Assembly (NCBI RefSeq): GCF_012396235.1
Contig: NZ_JAAXPA010000003.1
Span: forward strand, 186,001-250,000
Source of the DNA: Rhodococcus opacus
Lineage (GTDB): Bacteria > Actinomycetota > Actinomycetes > Mycobacteriales > Mycobacteriaceae
Length of the DNA stretch: 64,000 nt
Reading direction: 5' to 3'
Shown: positions 16,299 through 24,594 of the stretch, one piece after another
How positions within the stretch are numbered: the first letter of the stretch is position 1
Layout of the letters: the number at the start of each line of letters is the position of its first letter
The notes under the pieces: generated by a model
Database searches by the model: none
The model's input: the letters and a program-made list of their open reading frames with translations, nothing else
What the model was told of the DNA's origin: nothing
Made by a program: the position numbers and the translations under genes

Positions 16299-16838
16299 AT
16301 GGGTGCACAGCGCGCGGAAAACAACAGCGCCTCCTCGGATCGGGCAGAGGATCTGGAGGGCTTCGGTGTCGCGGTAGTACACGAGGACGGCCGGTGGAAG
16401 GTCAAGGCCCTCACTTCGGCTGCTCTGACCAGTCTCAGCGTCGCGGAGGAGGAGCTTCGGGCCCTTCGTAGCGCGGGCGCGTTCTTCGGTCTGCTGGACG
16501 TGGACGACGAATTTTTCGTCGTGCTCCGGCCTGCGCCGTCGGGAACGCGTCTGCTGCTGTCCGACGCCACCGCGGCCCTCGACTACGACATCGCCGCCGA
16601 CGTCCTCGAGGCGCTCAACGTCGAGGTCCCGGACATCGACCCGGACGAACTCGACGACATCGAGCCGTGGGAGGAAGGCGACCTGTCGTTGCTCGCGGAC
16701 CTCGGTCTGCCCGAACCCGTTCTGGCTGTCATCACGTCCGAGACGGACCTGTATCCCGACGAGCAGCTCGGGATGATCGCGCAGCGGCTCGGGTTCACCA
16801 CGGAGCTGGCCGGGGTTCTCGACACGCTTCCCCGGTAG
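16299..16838 (+). CDS. tRNA adenosine deaminase-associated protein
   Basis: 179 aa, acidic and cytosolic. The start M-G-A-Q-R, the segment G-V-A-V-V-H-E-D-G-R-W-K-V and the long Asp/Glu-rich stretch P-D-I-D-P-D-E-L match a small family that sits directly upstream of tadA in actinobacteria. It ends 11 nt before tadA, so the two are co-transcribed. Its biochemical role is unknown; the conserved pairing suggests a helper for the deaminase. Confidence 0.88.
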   Translation: MGAQRAENNSASSDRAEDLEGFGVAVVHEDGRWKVKALTSAALTSLSVAEEELRALRSAGAFFGLLDVDDEFFVVLRPAPSGTRLLLSDATAALDYDIAADVLEALNVEVPDIDPDELDDIEPWEEGDLSLLADLGLPEPVLAVITSETDLYPDEQLGMIAQRLGFTTELAGVLDTLPR

Positions 16839-16849
16839 TTCCACGCGCC

Positions 16850-17308
16850 GTGACTCTTCAGGACGACGAGCGGATGATCCGCGCGGCGATCGAGGCGGCC
16901 CGGGCTGCCACCGACGCCGACGTGCCCGTGGGTGCGGTGGTGTTCGACGCCGACGGTGTCGAGGTGTCGCGGGCCGTGAACTCGCGGGAGGCGATGTCGG
17001 ATCCGACGGCCCACGCGGAGATCATCGCGTTGCGGGCCGCTGCGCGGGTGTACGGCGACGGCTGGCGTCTCGAGGGGGCGACGCTCGCGGTGACGCTGGA
17101 GCCGTGCACGATGTGCGCGGGCGCGCTCGTGCTGGCCCGGATCTCCCGGGTGGTGTTCGGGGCGTGGGAGCCGAAGACCGGTGCCGTCGGCTCGTTGTGG
17201 GATGTGGTCCGCGACCGCCGCCTCACGCACCGCCCGCAGGTCAGGGGCGGTGTTCTCGAGGACGAATGCGCCGGCATCCTCGAAGACTTCTTCCGTGAAC
17301 GGCGCTGA
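16850..17308 (+). CDS. tadA: tRNA-specific adenosine-34 deaminase
   Basis: 152 aa from the GTG at 16850. The cytidine-deaminase-fold zinc site is complete: H55-A-E57 (ligand and proton shuttle) and P85-C86-T-M-C89. The enzyme converts A34 to inosine in the anticodon of tRNA-Arg(ACG), widening codon reading. It follows its associated small protein in an operon. Nothing is unusual in the sequence. Confidence 0.93.
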   Translation: MTLQDDERMIRAAIEAARAATDADVPVGAVVFDADGVEVSRAVNSREAMSDPTAHAEIIALRAAARVYGDGWRLEGATLAVTLEPCTMCAGALVLARISRVVFGAWEPKTGAVGSLWDVVRDRRLTHRPQVRGGVLEDECAGILEDFFRERR

Positions 17309-17311
17309 CCG

Positions 17312-17335
17312 GTTTCAAACTCTTTCGTGGGGTAC
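17312..17335 (+). promoter_or_regulatory. SigB/SigF-type stress promoter for the CsbD gene
   Basis: GTTTCA-N12-GGGTAC closely matches the general-stress sigma consensus GTTTAA-N12-14-GGGTAT. It lies about 110 bp upstream of a CsbD-like gene; the founding csbD of Bacillus is SigB-controlled. The match is direct and its use is inferred. Confidence 0.55.
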
Positions 17336-17446
17336 TCGACACACTGTGGCCGGGTCCGCATGACCCGTGCTTCTCTGGAGACAGGCGCTGACGAGGCGCC
17401 GCCGGACCCGTCCCCGGGTTCGAAATCGGATTCACGGAGGTATCTC

Positions 17447-17638
17447 GTGGGAATCGCAGACAAAGCTTCGAACAAGGCGGAAGACCTCAAGGGCCAGGCG
17501 AAGGAAGCCACCGGCAAAGCCACGGGCGATCCGGACCTGCGCGACGAGGGCAAGGCAGACCAGGCGTCCTCGGCGGTGAAGGATGCCGGCGAGAAGGTCA
17601 AGGACGCCGCCAAGAACGTCAAGGACAAGCTGACTTAA
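17447..17638 (+). CDS. CsbD family general stress protein
   Basis: 63 aa, highly charged (Lys, Asp, Glu, Ala), with K-A-E-D-L-K-G-Q-A-K-E-A-T-G-K-A-T-G-D near the N-terminus. This is the CsbD signature. Such proteins are small, abundant, mostly helical or disordered and appear under general stress; the mechanism is unknown. The GTG at 17447 has ACGGAGG six bases upstream. A SigB-like promoter is visible at 17312-17335. Confidence 0.88.
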   Translation: MGIADKASNKAEDLKGQAKEATGKATGDPDLRDEGKADQASSAVKDAGEKVKDAAKNVKDKLT

Positions 17639-17693
17639 ACGGTTTCACCTGGCGATTTCGGGCTCGGGCGCCACATCCGGTAAAGTCACCGGC

Positions 17694-17784
17694 GGTGGCG
17701 TGTCCGAGCGGCCTAAGGAGCACGCCTCGAAAGCGTGTGACGGGTAACCCCCGTCCGAGGGTTCAAATCCCTCCGCCACCGCCA
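17694..17784 (+). tRNA. tRNA-Ser (anticodon CGA)
   Basis: The acceptor stem GGTGGCG pairs with CGCCACC. The anticodon loop CTCGAAA gives anticodon CGA. A long variable arm typical of class II tRNAs (GACGGGTAACCCCCGTC) follows, with a T-loop GGTTCAAATCC. The CCA end is encoded. A strong terminator begins directly after it. Confidence 0.97.
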
Positions 17785-17821
17785 AAGCTCCCCACCTGCA
17801 CTCGCAGGTGGGGAGCTTTTT
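17785..17821 (+). terminator. Intrinsic terminator after tRNA-Ser(CGA)
   Basis: AAGCTCCCCACCTGC-ACTC-GCAGGTGGGGAGCTT followed by a run of T. It is a GC-rich perfect stem with a tetraloop and a U-tract, and the clearest rho-independent terminator in the window. Confidence 0.95.
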
Positions 17822-17877
17822 GTGTATCCGTGCCGGGGATGTTCGTTAGCGTGTCCTGGAGGGAAGGGGCAGGCGAC

Positions 17878-18672
17878 ATGCGCATCGACTCGTCGGGCAG
17901 GACGGCACTGGTCACCGGATCGACGCAGGGCATCGGCGCCGCGATCGCAGCGGGTCTCGCCCGCTCCGGCGCACGGGTGGCGATCAACGGCCGCACCGAG
18001 AAGTCCGTGGGTGCGGCGATCGAGCGACTGCGGGCCGACGTCCCGGACGGCGAATTCGTTCCGGCGGCCGCCGACGTCACGACGGACGAGGGCGCGCGCG
18101 GGGTCCTGGAGATCGTTCCGGTCGTCGACATCCTCGTCAACAATCTGGGGATCTTCGGCTCACAGCCGGCCCTGGAGATCGATGACGACGAGTGGCGCCG
18201 CTACTTCGAGGTGAATGTGCTGTCCGCGATCCGGCTGACACGTCTGGTCCTGCCCGGCATGGTCGAACGGTCGTGGGGCCGGGTCCTCGACATCGCCAGT
18301 GACTCCGCGATCGTCATTCCCGCCGAGATGATCCATTACGGGATGTCGAAGACGGCACTGCTGGCGGTCTCGCGCGGCTTCGCGAAAGAGGCGGCGGGGA
18401 CGGGGGTCACGGTCAACTCGGTTCTCGCCGGCCCCACCCACACGGGCGGTGTGGAGGATTTCGTCTACAGCCTTGTCGACACGGACCTGCCGTGGGAAGA
18501 GGCGCAGCGCGAGTTCATGAAGAAGTACCGGCCGCAGTCGTTGCTGCAGCGACTCATCGAGCCGGAGGAGATCGCGAACATGGTCGTCTACCTCAGTTCG
18601 GCGCAGGCGTCGGCGACCACCGGCGCGGCGGTGCGGGTGGACGGCGGCTACATCGATTCCATCGTCCCGTGA
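17878..18672 (+). CDS. Short-chain dehydrogenase/reductase (classical SDR)
   Basis: 264 aa with T-G-S-T-Q-G-I-G (14-20) for NAD(P), N-N-L-G at 88-91 and the catalytic Y154-G-M-S-K158. The C-terminal R-V-D-G-G-Y-I-D-S completes the fold, so it is an intact classical SDR. The closest type is FabG/3-oxoacyl-ACP-reductase-like, but substrates vary and none can be assigned. The ATG at 17878 is preceded by a GAAGGGG-type site. It stands alone, after the tRNA terminator. Confidence 0.88.
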   Translation: MRIDSSGRTALVTGSTQGIGAAIAAGLARSGARVAINGRTEKSVGAAIERLRADVPDGEFVPAAADVTTDEGARGVLEIVPVVDILVNNLGIFGSQPALEIDDDEWRRYFEVNVLSAIRLTRLVLPGMVERSWGRVLDIASDSAIVIPAEMIHYGMSKTALLAVSRGFAKEAAGTGVTVNSVLAGPTHTGGVEDFVYSLVDTDLPWEEAQREFMKKYRPQSLLQRLIEPEEIANMVVYLSSAQASATTGAAVRVDGGYIDSIVP

Positions 18673-18741
18673 CCGCCGTTCACAGCACTCTCGCAGGTCG
18701 TAGCGAGTGACATCCATTGAAGCTGCAATTAGCGTGATCTC

Positions 18742-19425
18742 ATGAAGAAGCTGTGGTGGTTGGTCGGCGCAGTTGTCATCGTCGTGATCGCGGTGCTGGT
18801 GGGACCGTGGTTCTACGGCCAATTCATCGCGGAGGACGACGCACCGGCGGCCTCGGTGTCGACCGAGGGCGCGGAGGCGGCCACCGGATCGGTCGACGGA
18901 CAGTGGACCGTCACGCCGGGTCAGGGCTCCAACCAGACGGCGGCGGGGTACACCGTCCACGAGATCCTCAACGGCGCCAGCGTCACGGTGGTCGGGTCGA
19001 CCGGCGACGTGACCGGCAACGCGACCGTCGAGGGCGAGAAACTCACCGCCGGCGAGGTGACTGTGCAGGTGGCGACGATCGCGACCGATCAGTCCCGCCG
19101 CGACAACCAGTTCCGCGGCAACGTGATGGACACAGGCACGTTCCCGACCGCCACGTTCACGGTCGATTCCCCGGTCGATCTGTCCGGGCTGCCTGCGGAC
19201 GGTTCCGTGGGAACGGTCACGGCCCAGGGCACGCTGACCCTCAAGGGGCAGTCGCGTCCGGTGTCCGTCGACATCGACGTGCTGCGTTCCGGCGACGACC
19301 TCATCGCCTCGGGCAGTATCCCGGTGACCTGGACGGACTTCGGGGTGACGCCGCCGTCACTGGGCTTCGTGACCGTGGACGGCAACGGCACGGTCGACTT
19401 CCTGGTCAGCTTCGCGCGTTCCTGA
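18742..19425 (+). CDS. YceI family lipid-binding protein, membrane-anchored
   Basis: 227 aa. An N-terminal membrane segment (about residues 5-25, W-W-L-V-G-A-V-V-I-V-V-I-A) is followed by a short linker and a YceI lipocalin-like domain (about 55-227). The typical V-M-D-T-G-T-F-P-T-A-T-F and G-T-L-T-L-K-G segments are present. YceI proteins bind long polyisoprenoid-type lipids outside the membrane. The 3' end overlaps the convergent sterol-desaturase-like gene by 69 nt. Confidence 0.87.
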   Translation: MKKLWWLVGAVVIVVIAVLVGPWFYGQFIAEDDAPAASVSTEGAEAATGSVDGQWTVTPGQGSNQTAAGYTVHEILNGASVTVVGSTGDVTGNATVEGEKLTAGEVTVQVATIATDQSRRDNQFRGNVMDTGTFPTATFTVDSPVDLSGLPADGSVGTVTAQGTLTLKGQSRPVSVDIDVLRSGDDLIASGSIPVTWTDFGVTPPSLGFVTVDGNGTVDFLVSFARS

Positions 19426-20325
19426 CGGCGCCCAGCCGGGCGGCCCGAACACGTAGCCGAGCTTGTCGCGCCACGACGACGCCCGGCGCCAGTCCCGGAC
19501 GATGGCGGCGTATTCGCGGGTCTGCAGTTTCCAGATGTTGTAGGTGCCCACCGGTTTCGTGAGTCCATAGGTGGGGCGGTGGGTTTCGGGTTGGAACGTG
19601 CCGAACATCCGGTCCCACACGATAAGGATGCCGGCGTAGTTGCGGTCGAGGTATTCGGGGTCGCAGCCGTGGTGGACGCGGTGATGAGAGGGGGTGTTGA
19701 ACACGAACTCGATGGGCCGGGGCAGCGTGCCGATGCGCTCGGTGTGGACGAAGAATTGGTAGACGAGGTTCACGGAGAATCCGATGAACACCATCCACGG
19801 CGGAACGCCGATCAGCGGCAACGGAATCCACATCACGATCTCGGCGCTGTTGTTCCACTTCTGGCGGAGCGCGGTCGAGAAGTTGAAGTACTCGCTCGAA
19901 TGGTGCGCCTGGTGGGTGGCCCAGATCAGGCGGATGCGGTGCGCCATCCGGTGATACGCGTAGAACAGCGCATCGACGCCGAGGATGAGGATCACCCACG
20001 TGTACCACGCGTCCGCGGGTAGGTGCCACGGCGCGAGGTACACCCAGATGGCGGAGTACCCGATCAGGGCCAGCAGCTTCCAGAACGTGGTCGTCAGGAT
20101 GGACACGGCGCCCATCGACACGCTCGCCCGCGCGTCGCGGCGCTCGTAGCCTCCGCGCACCGGGCGGGACCGTCCGTCGGGGTCGAACGTCGCGTCCTCG
20201 AGGTGCCGGGCCGCGAACCATTCGATGGCGAGGAACAGCACGAACGCCGGGATGGCCAGCGTCACCGGCTCGTGCAGGGGCGTCAGCAGCGCCGAATTCC
20301 ACGCCGACGTCACGGTCTCCCACAT
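19357..20325 (-). CDS. Sterol desaturase/fatty acid hydroxylase superfamily protein
   Basis: 322 aa, an integral membrane di-iron enzyme. Histidine clusters typical of the superfamily are present: H-R-M-A-H, H-Q-A-H-H and H-R-V-H-H. Four or more hydrophobic segments lie before and between them. Members hydroxylate or desaturate membrane lipids using O2. The last 23 codons overlap the convergent YceI gene, so the two messages are complementary there. The substrate is unknown. Confidence 0.88.
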   Translation of the reverse strand: MWETVTSAWNSALLTPLHEPVTLAIPAFVLFLAIEWFAARHLEDATFDPDGRSRPVRGGYERRDARASVSMGAVSILTTTFWKLLALIGYSAIWVYLAPWHLPADAWYTWVILILGVDALFYAYHRMAHRIRLIWATHQAHHSSEYFNFSTALRQKWNNSAEIVMWIPLPLIGVPPWMVFIGFSVNLVYQFFVHTERIGTLPRPIEFVFNTPSHHRVHHGCDPEYLDRNYAGILIVWDRMFGTFQPETHRPTYGLTKPVGTYNIWKLQTREYAAIVRDWRRASSWRDKLGYVFGPPGWAPSGTREADQEVDRAVAVHGHEAQ

Positions 20326-20490
20326 GCTGCTTCCTCCACAAGACGATCGTCCAGTTCAATGTACCTCGGAGTGACACGCATCACTATCCGCCTCGATTCG
20401 AAGAGCAAAACAAAGTGCTCATCGGGTGCGCACTTTGCGGCGAAGAATGGATCCCGTCAGCAGGAACCGGATCAGTCGAAAGGACTCGTC

Positions 20491-20907
20491 ATGTTGCGAG
20501 GACTCACCACCGTCAGCCTCTTCGCCGACGACATCCCGGCGGCCCGCGAGTGGTACAGCGCCGTGCTCGGCATCGCCCCGTACTTCCAACGCCCCGGCTC
20601 CGAGAACCCTGCGTACATCGAATACCGGATCGGCGACTACCAGCACGAGCTCGGCATCATTGACCGTCGATACGCCCCGCACGGCGCCGCGGACGGCCCG
20701 TCCGGCGTGGTGGTGTTCTGGCACGTCGACGACGTGACCGTCGCCGTCGAGAAGCTGCTGTCGATGGGCGCGACAGAGCACGAGCCGCGCACCGAACGTG
20801 AGTCGGGATTCGTCACCGCGTCCGTCGTGGACCCGTTCGGCAACATCCTCGGCGTCATGTACAACCCGCATTACCTGGACATTCTGGGTGCGCGCGGCGA
20901 AGCGTGA
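20491..20907 (+). CDS. VOC (glyoxalase/dioxygenase-fold) family protein
   Basis: 138 aa from the ATG at 20491, behind AAAGGA. One full vicinal-oxygen-chelate module is visible: T-V-S-L-F-A-D-D-I-P-A-A-R-E-W-Y-S-A-V-L-G at the start, and V-V-D-P-F-G-N-I-L-G-V near the end. Such proteins are metal-dependent isomerases, dioxygenases or resistance-type binding proteins; no specific activity can be assigned. An Rrf2 regulator gene follows 37 nt later on the same strand. Confidence 0.86.
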   Translation: MLRGLTTVSLFADDIPAAREWYSAVLGIAPYFQRPGSENPAYIEYRIGDYQHELGIIDRRYAPHGAADGPSGVVVFWHVDDVTVAVEKLLSMGATEHEPRTERESGFVTASVVDPFGNILGVMYNPHYLDILGARGEA

Positions 20908-20944
20908 GTTGCCCGTTTTCATACTCGGATGGTAGGAATTCGGT

Positions 20945-21442
20945 GTGCACATCACCGCAAAGGTGGACTACGCCGTGCGGACGCTGATCGAACTGGCCGC
21001 TGCCGGGCCGTCCCCGTCCAAGGCCGAGTTCCTGGCACAGTCGCAGACCATTCCGCACAAGTTCCTCGAGGCCGTCCTCGCCGACCTCCGGCGCGGGGGA
21101 CTGGTCAACAGCAGGCGCGGACCCGACGGCGGCTACTGGCTGGCCCGTCCCGCCGAGGACATCACGATCGCCGACGTCATCCGGACCGTCGAGGGTCCGC
21201 TCGCGTCGGTGCGGGGTGAGCGTCCCGAGGACGTCGACTACTGCGGGCCGGCCGCCAAACTGCAGGACGTGTGGATCGCGGTACGGGTGAACCTGCGGGC
21301 CGTGCTCGAGAACGTGAGCCTGGCGGACGTGGCGAACGAGCAGCTGCCGGGTTTCCTCACCACGCTGACATCCGATCCGGGGGCCTGGGAGCGTCGCACC
21401 CGTCCGGCTACGACGGCTGACGAGGGCGCAGCGCGCGGCTGA
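20945..21442 (+). CDS. Rrf2 family transcriptional regulator
   Basis: 165 aa from a GTG. The N-terminal winged helix H-I-T-A-K-V-D-Y-A-V-R-T-L-I-E-L-A is the Rrf2 signature, and G-G-Y-W-L-A-R-P is the wing. Only one Cys is present, so the three-Cys iron-sulfur site of IscR and NsrR is missing. This is more like the cluster-free Rrf2 members. It may control the VOC gene upstream. Its end overlaps the convergent IclR gene by 35 nt. Confidence 0.9.
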   Translation: MHITAKVDYAVRTLIELAAAGPSPSKAEFLAQSQTIPHKFLEAVLADLRRGGLVNSRRGPDGGYWLARPAEDITIADVIRTVEGPLASVRGERPEDVDYCGPAAKLQDVWIAVRVNLRAVLENVSLADVANEQLPGFLTTLTSDPGAWERRTRPATTADEGAARG

Positions 21443-22160
21443 TCGTCCGGCCGGCCGCACGCACCAGCGGGACCAGCGCGTTCAGTGACGCGTTCTCCGC
21501 CGAGACCACCAGCGACACGGCCGCGACCGCCGCTCCGGGACGCTCGAAGATCGGTGCCGCGACGGAGACCGCGTCCATGGTCACCTGGCGATCACTGATC
21601 GCGACCTCGGATCGGCGGATCTCGGCGAGCGTCCGCCGCAGCACGACGGGGTCGGTGACGGTCCGTTCGGTGAACTTCTCGATCGGCCCGCTCAGCACCT
21701 GCTCCTGCACGTCGGCGGGCATGTAGGCGAGCAGGGCCAGGCCGATGCCGGACGCCGTCAGCGGGAACCTGCCGCCGACGCGGGTCTGGACGGGCACGGC
21801 CTTCTGTCCGGCGATGCGTTCGACGAACACGACCTCGGTGCCCTCGGCGATGCCGAGCTGTACGTTCTCCCGCGTGATCTGCGACAGGTCCTCCATCACC
21901 GGCATCGCCAGTTCGCGCAGCATCGTGCCGCGCGGTGCGAGCGACGCGATCTCCCACAGCTTGAGCCCGACCGTGAAGCGGCCGCTGCTGTCACGTTCGA
22001 GGGCGCCCCATTCGATGAGGTCGCTGGTCAGCCGGTGCACGGTGCTCAGCGGGTACCCTGACTTCCGCGACAGATCGCTGAGGGTCAGCCGCGGGGACGC
22101 GGGGGTGAAGAGCTCGAGGAGCCGCAACGAGCGAATGGTCACCGACCCGGTGATCGCCAT
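21408..22160 (-). CDS. IclR family transcriptional regulator
   Basis: 250 aa. A winged helix lies at about residues 10-65 (S-L-R-L-L-E-L-F ... L-S-D-L-S-R-K-S-G-Y-P-L-S-T-V-H-R). An effector domain follows to the end. It starts 15 nt after the reductase stop, so it is the last gene of the Rieske oxygenase operon and probably controls it. IclR regulators of aromatic catabolism usually sense the substrate. A candidate palindromic site is at 24572-24586. Confidence 0.92.
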   Translation of the reverse strand: MAITGSVTIRSLRLLELFTPASPRLTLSDLSRKSGYPLSTVHRLTSDLIEWGALERDSSGRFTVGLKLWEIASLAPRGTMLRELAMPVMEDLSQITRENVQLGIAEGTEVVFVERIAGQKAVPVQTRVGGRFPLTASGIGLALLAYMPADVQEQVLSGPIEKFTERTVTDPVVLRRTLAEIRRSEVAISDRQVTMDAVSVAAPIFERPGAAVAAVSLVVSAENASLNALVPLVRAAGRTISRALRPRQPS

Positions 22161-22175
22161 TGCTCGTTCTCCGTC

Positions 22176-23135
22176 TCACAGTTCCAGCGTCAGACGTGGA
22201 CAGCTCGCACGCGAGACGCAGATCATCATGGTGTCGTTGGCGGCCTGCTCGTCCGCGGTGAGCAGGGAATCCCGGTGATCGACAGTACCGCCGAGCACGG
22301 CCGTCTCGCAGGTTCCGCAGGTCCCTTCCTCGCAGGACGACAGCACCTGGACGCCGGCGGCGGTGACGGCCTGCAGGATCGACTGCTCGGGTGCCACCGT
22401 GACGGTTTTGCCGCTCAGAGTCAGCTCCACCTCGAACCCCTCGGCGCGGACCGGTTCCTCGAGATCCTTGGCCGCGAAGCGCTCGATGTGCAGCGCGCCG
22501 GACGGCCAGCTGTCGCAGTGACCGGTGACCGCGTCGAGCAGCGGCGCGGGCCCGCAGCAGTACACGAGGGTGTTGTCCCGGACGTCGCCGAGCAGTCCCG
22601 GTAGGTCGATGAGGCCGTGCTCGTCCTCGGGGTGCACTACCACCCGGTCGCCGAACCGCTCGGCGAGTGCGTCGGCGAACGCCATCGAACTGCGGCTGCG
22701 CCCGCCGTAGACCAGGGTCCAGTCGGCGCCGGCGTTCTCCGCTGCGTGCGCCATGGTGAGGATCGGCGTGATCCCGATGCCGCCCGCGACGAACACGTAC
22801 CGCGGTGACGGTGCGAGCTCGAAATGGTTCCGCGGTCCCCGGACCGTGACGCGGTCGCCCTCGCTCAGCTTGTCGTGCACGAACTGCGAACCGCCGCGCC
22901 CCATCGCCTCCCGCAGCACGGCGACGCGCCAGGTCCCGGTGTCGGCCGGGTCGCCGCACAGCGAGTACTGGCGGGTGAGCTCCGGCGTCAGCACCAGATC
23001 GATGTGCGCACCCGGCGTCCACGCGGGCAGGTCGGCGCCGGACGGGTCGCGGAACTCCAGGACGACGACGCCGTCGGCGCCGGTGGTCCTGGTGGTCAGC
23101 TCCAGCTCGAGCACGGGTTCGGGTGGGGTAGGCAT
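22176..23135 (-). CDS. Oxygenase reductase component, PDR/VanB type (FMN, NADH, 2Fe-2S)
   Basis: 319 aa with three modules in the phthalate-dioxygenase-reductase order. The flavin domain has R55-Q-Y57-S, the NAD domain has G-G-I-G-I-T-P at 118-124, and a C-terminal plant-type ferredoxin has Cys268, Cys273, Cys276 and Cys306. It passes electrons from NADH to the Rieske oxygenase encoded two genes upstream in the same operon. It is cytosolic and complete. Confidence 0.92.
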   Translation of the reverse strand: MPTPPEPVLELELTTRTTGADGVVVLEFRDPSGADLPAWTPGAHIDLVLTPELTRQYSLCGDPADTGTWRVAVLREAMGRGGSQFVHDKLSEGDRVTVRGPRNHFELAPSPRYVFVAGGIGITPILTMAHAAENAGADWTLVYGGRSRSSMAFADALAERFGDRVVVHPEDEHGLIDLPGLLGDVRDNTLVYCCGPAPLLDAVTGHCDSWPSGALHIERFAAKDLEEPVRAEGFEVELTLSGKTVTVAPEQSILQAVTAAGVQVLSSCEEGTCGTCETAVLGGTVDHRDSLLTADEQAANDTMMICVSRASCPRLTLEL

Positions 23136-23150
23136 GGCGGTTTCTCCGGG

Positions 23151-23381
23151 TCAGACGGGAACGGGAGCGGATTCCGGCGCCGCGGGCAGCGGCGTGGCGG
23201 GCACCGGCGGATCGGCGGGGTGGTGTCCCTCGGGGTGGGCGAGCAACCACTCCCAGAGGGTGGCGGGTTCTTCCGCGACGTGGCGCGCGCCGCAGTGGCA
23301 CTCGCCCTCGAGCAGGTCCGAGCCCGGAAGCCAGACGATGCGCATCACGTTGGCGCCGCGGAGCATCCTGGTCGGTTCCAC
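23151..23381 (-). CDS. Small conserved-looking protein between oxygenase and reductase
   Basis: 76 aa, between the oxygenase stop (3 nt away) and the reductase start (15 nt away), so it is clearly in the operon. The first half contains G-E-C-H-C-G-A-R-H, a Cys-x-Cys plus His cluster that could bind metal. The second half is Pro/Ala-rich. I do not recognise a family. It could be an oxygenase accessory or metal-handling protein, which is inference from position only. Confidence 0.65.
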   Translation of the reverse strand: MEPTRMLRGANVMRIVWLPGSDLLEGECHCGARHVAEEPATLWEWLLAHPEGHHPADPPVPATPLPAAPESAPVPV

Positions 23382-23384
23382 GGC

Positions 23385-24458
23385 TCAGCCCACCGCCGCT
23401 GCCGTGACGGCCTGCGGCGCGTCGACCAGCTTCTTCAGGATCCGGCGTGCGCCGAGGCCACCGGCATCGATGTTGATCGACAGCTCCTGGTAGCCGTCCT
23501 TTTCCGTGTCGAGCGCCTTCTGCAGGACGTTCAGCGCCACGACGTCCTGCATCACGACGGTTCGGTTGTTCTCCGCCAGGAACGTCGTGACGGCGTCGTC
23601 GCCGACCGCGAAGTCGCGGGCCACGGCCCAGAAGTCGAGGGTGGAATTCTCCGTCGACGGGGTGATCGCGTACACGATCTCGCTGTGGAACGCGTGCGGG
23701 TCGGAGCCGTCGTCGCCGGGCAGCGGTGCGCCGATCGGGGCGATGCGGCTGTGCAGCAGGTACAGGCACGGCGGCGTGTACTCGATGTCCTGCCAGCGGG
23801 TGATGCGTCCCTCGATGCCGGTGGACTTGGAGTAGAACGGCGGGCACTCGGCGTCGTCCATGTGCCGGGACACGTAGATGACGTTCCGGTCCTCGTCGAT
23901 CTCCGTGGTGATCGGGGTTTCCGCCACCTCGGGGGTGCCGATGTAGCCGCCGTGCAGGTACGTCTCGTGCGACAGGTCCATCAGGTTGTCGACGAGCAGG
24001 CCGTAGTTGCAGTCGATCGGTTCCATGCCGCTGACCACGGTGTAGTCGGGGGAGTCCATCCACGGTGCGCGGGGGATGCGGGTGGGATCGCCCTGCTCGG
24101 GGTTTTGTGGGTCGGCGATCCAGACCCACACGAACGAGTCCTGCTCGACCACCTGATACGACTTCAGCCGGGCGGTGCGGGGAACGCGCGCCTGGCCGGG
24201 CACGAACACGCAGCCGCCGTCGCTGCCGTAGGTGAATCCGTGGTAGCCGCAGACCACCTTGTCGCCGTCGAGCCGGCTCGGCGCCTCGGACAGCGGGTAC
24301 CGGCGGTGCACGCACCGGTCGCTCATCGCGACGGCCTCGCCGGCCTCGGTCCGCCAGAACAGGATCGGCTCCTCGCAGATGGTGCGCGAGAACAGCTCGC
24401 GTCCGACCTCACGGCCGTACGCTGCGACGTACCACTGGTTACGGGCGATCGTGGACAT
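23385..24458 (-). CDS. Rieske 2Fe-2S aromatic ring-hydroxylating/O-demethylating oxygenase (VanA-like)
   Basis: 357 aa from the ATG at 24458, with GGAGG upstream. The Rieske centre is C49-V-H51 ... C70-G-Y-H73. The mononuclear iron region D-N-L-M-D-L-S-H-E-T-Y-L-H follows at about 170. Length and motif type match single-component-oxygenase families such as VanA and phthalate-type monooxygenases. With the downstream VanB-like reductase it would insert oxygen into, or demethylate, an aromatic acid. Vanillate is one candidate, but the pocket region G-G-Y-I-G-T-P differs from what I recall of VanA, so the substrate is left open. Confidence 0.9.
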   Translation of the reverse strand: MSTIARNQWYVAAYGREVGRELFSRTICEEPILFWRTEAGEAVAMSDRCVHRRYPLSEAPSRLDGDKVVCGYHGFTYGSDGGCVFVPGQARVPRTARLKSYQVVEQDSFVWVWIADPQNPEQGDPTRIPRAPWMDSPDYTVVSGMEPIDCNYGLLVDNLMDLSHETYLHGGYIGTPEVAETPITTEIDEDRNVIYVSRHMDDAECPPFYSKSTGIEGRITRWQDIEYTPPCLYLLHSRIAPIGAPLPGDDGSDPHAFHSEIVYAITPSTENSTLDFWAVARDFAVGDDAVTTFLAENNRTVVMQDVVALNVLQKALDTEKDGYQELSINIDAGGLGARRILKKLVDAPQAVTAAAVG

Positions 24459-24571
24459 GAGTGCCTCCGGAATATGCTGGGCTGCTGCGTTATTCGTGAC
24501 GCCGGACTCGGTGAGGCGTCGGCGTCGTCTCCACCACTGTGCGGCACCGGAGGTGATCCACCACACTCGGT

Positions 24572-24586
24572 TTCCGAATGTCGGAA
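24572..24586. promoter_or_regulatory. Perfect palindrome, candidate IclR operator
   Basis: TTCCGA-ATG-TCGGAA lies 114 bp upstream of the Rieske oxygenase start. Its form resembles the TTCCG-N5-CGGAA type sites reported for IclR-family regulators, and the operon ends with an IclR gene. No other palindrome of this quality is seen in the promoter. Confidence 0.55.
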
Positions 24587-24594
24587 GGGTTTCG

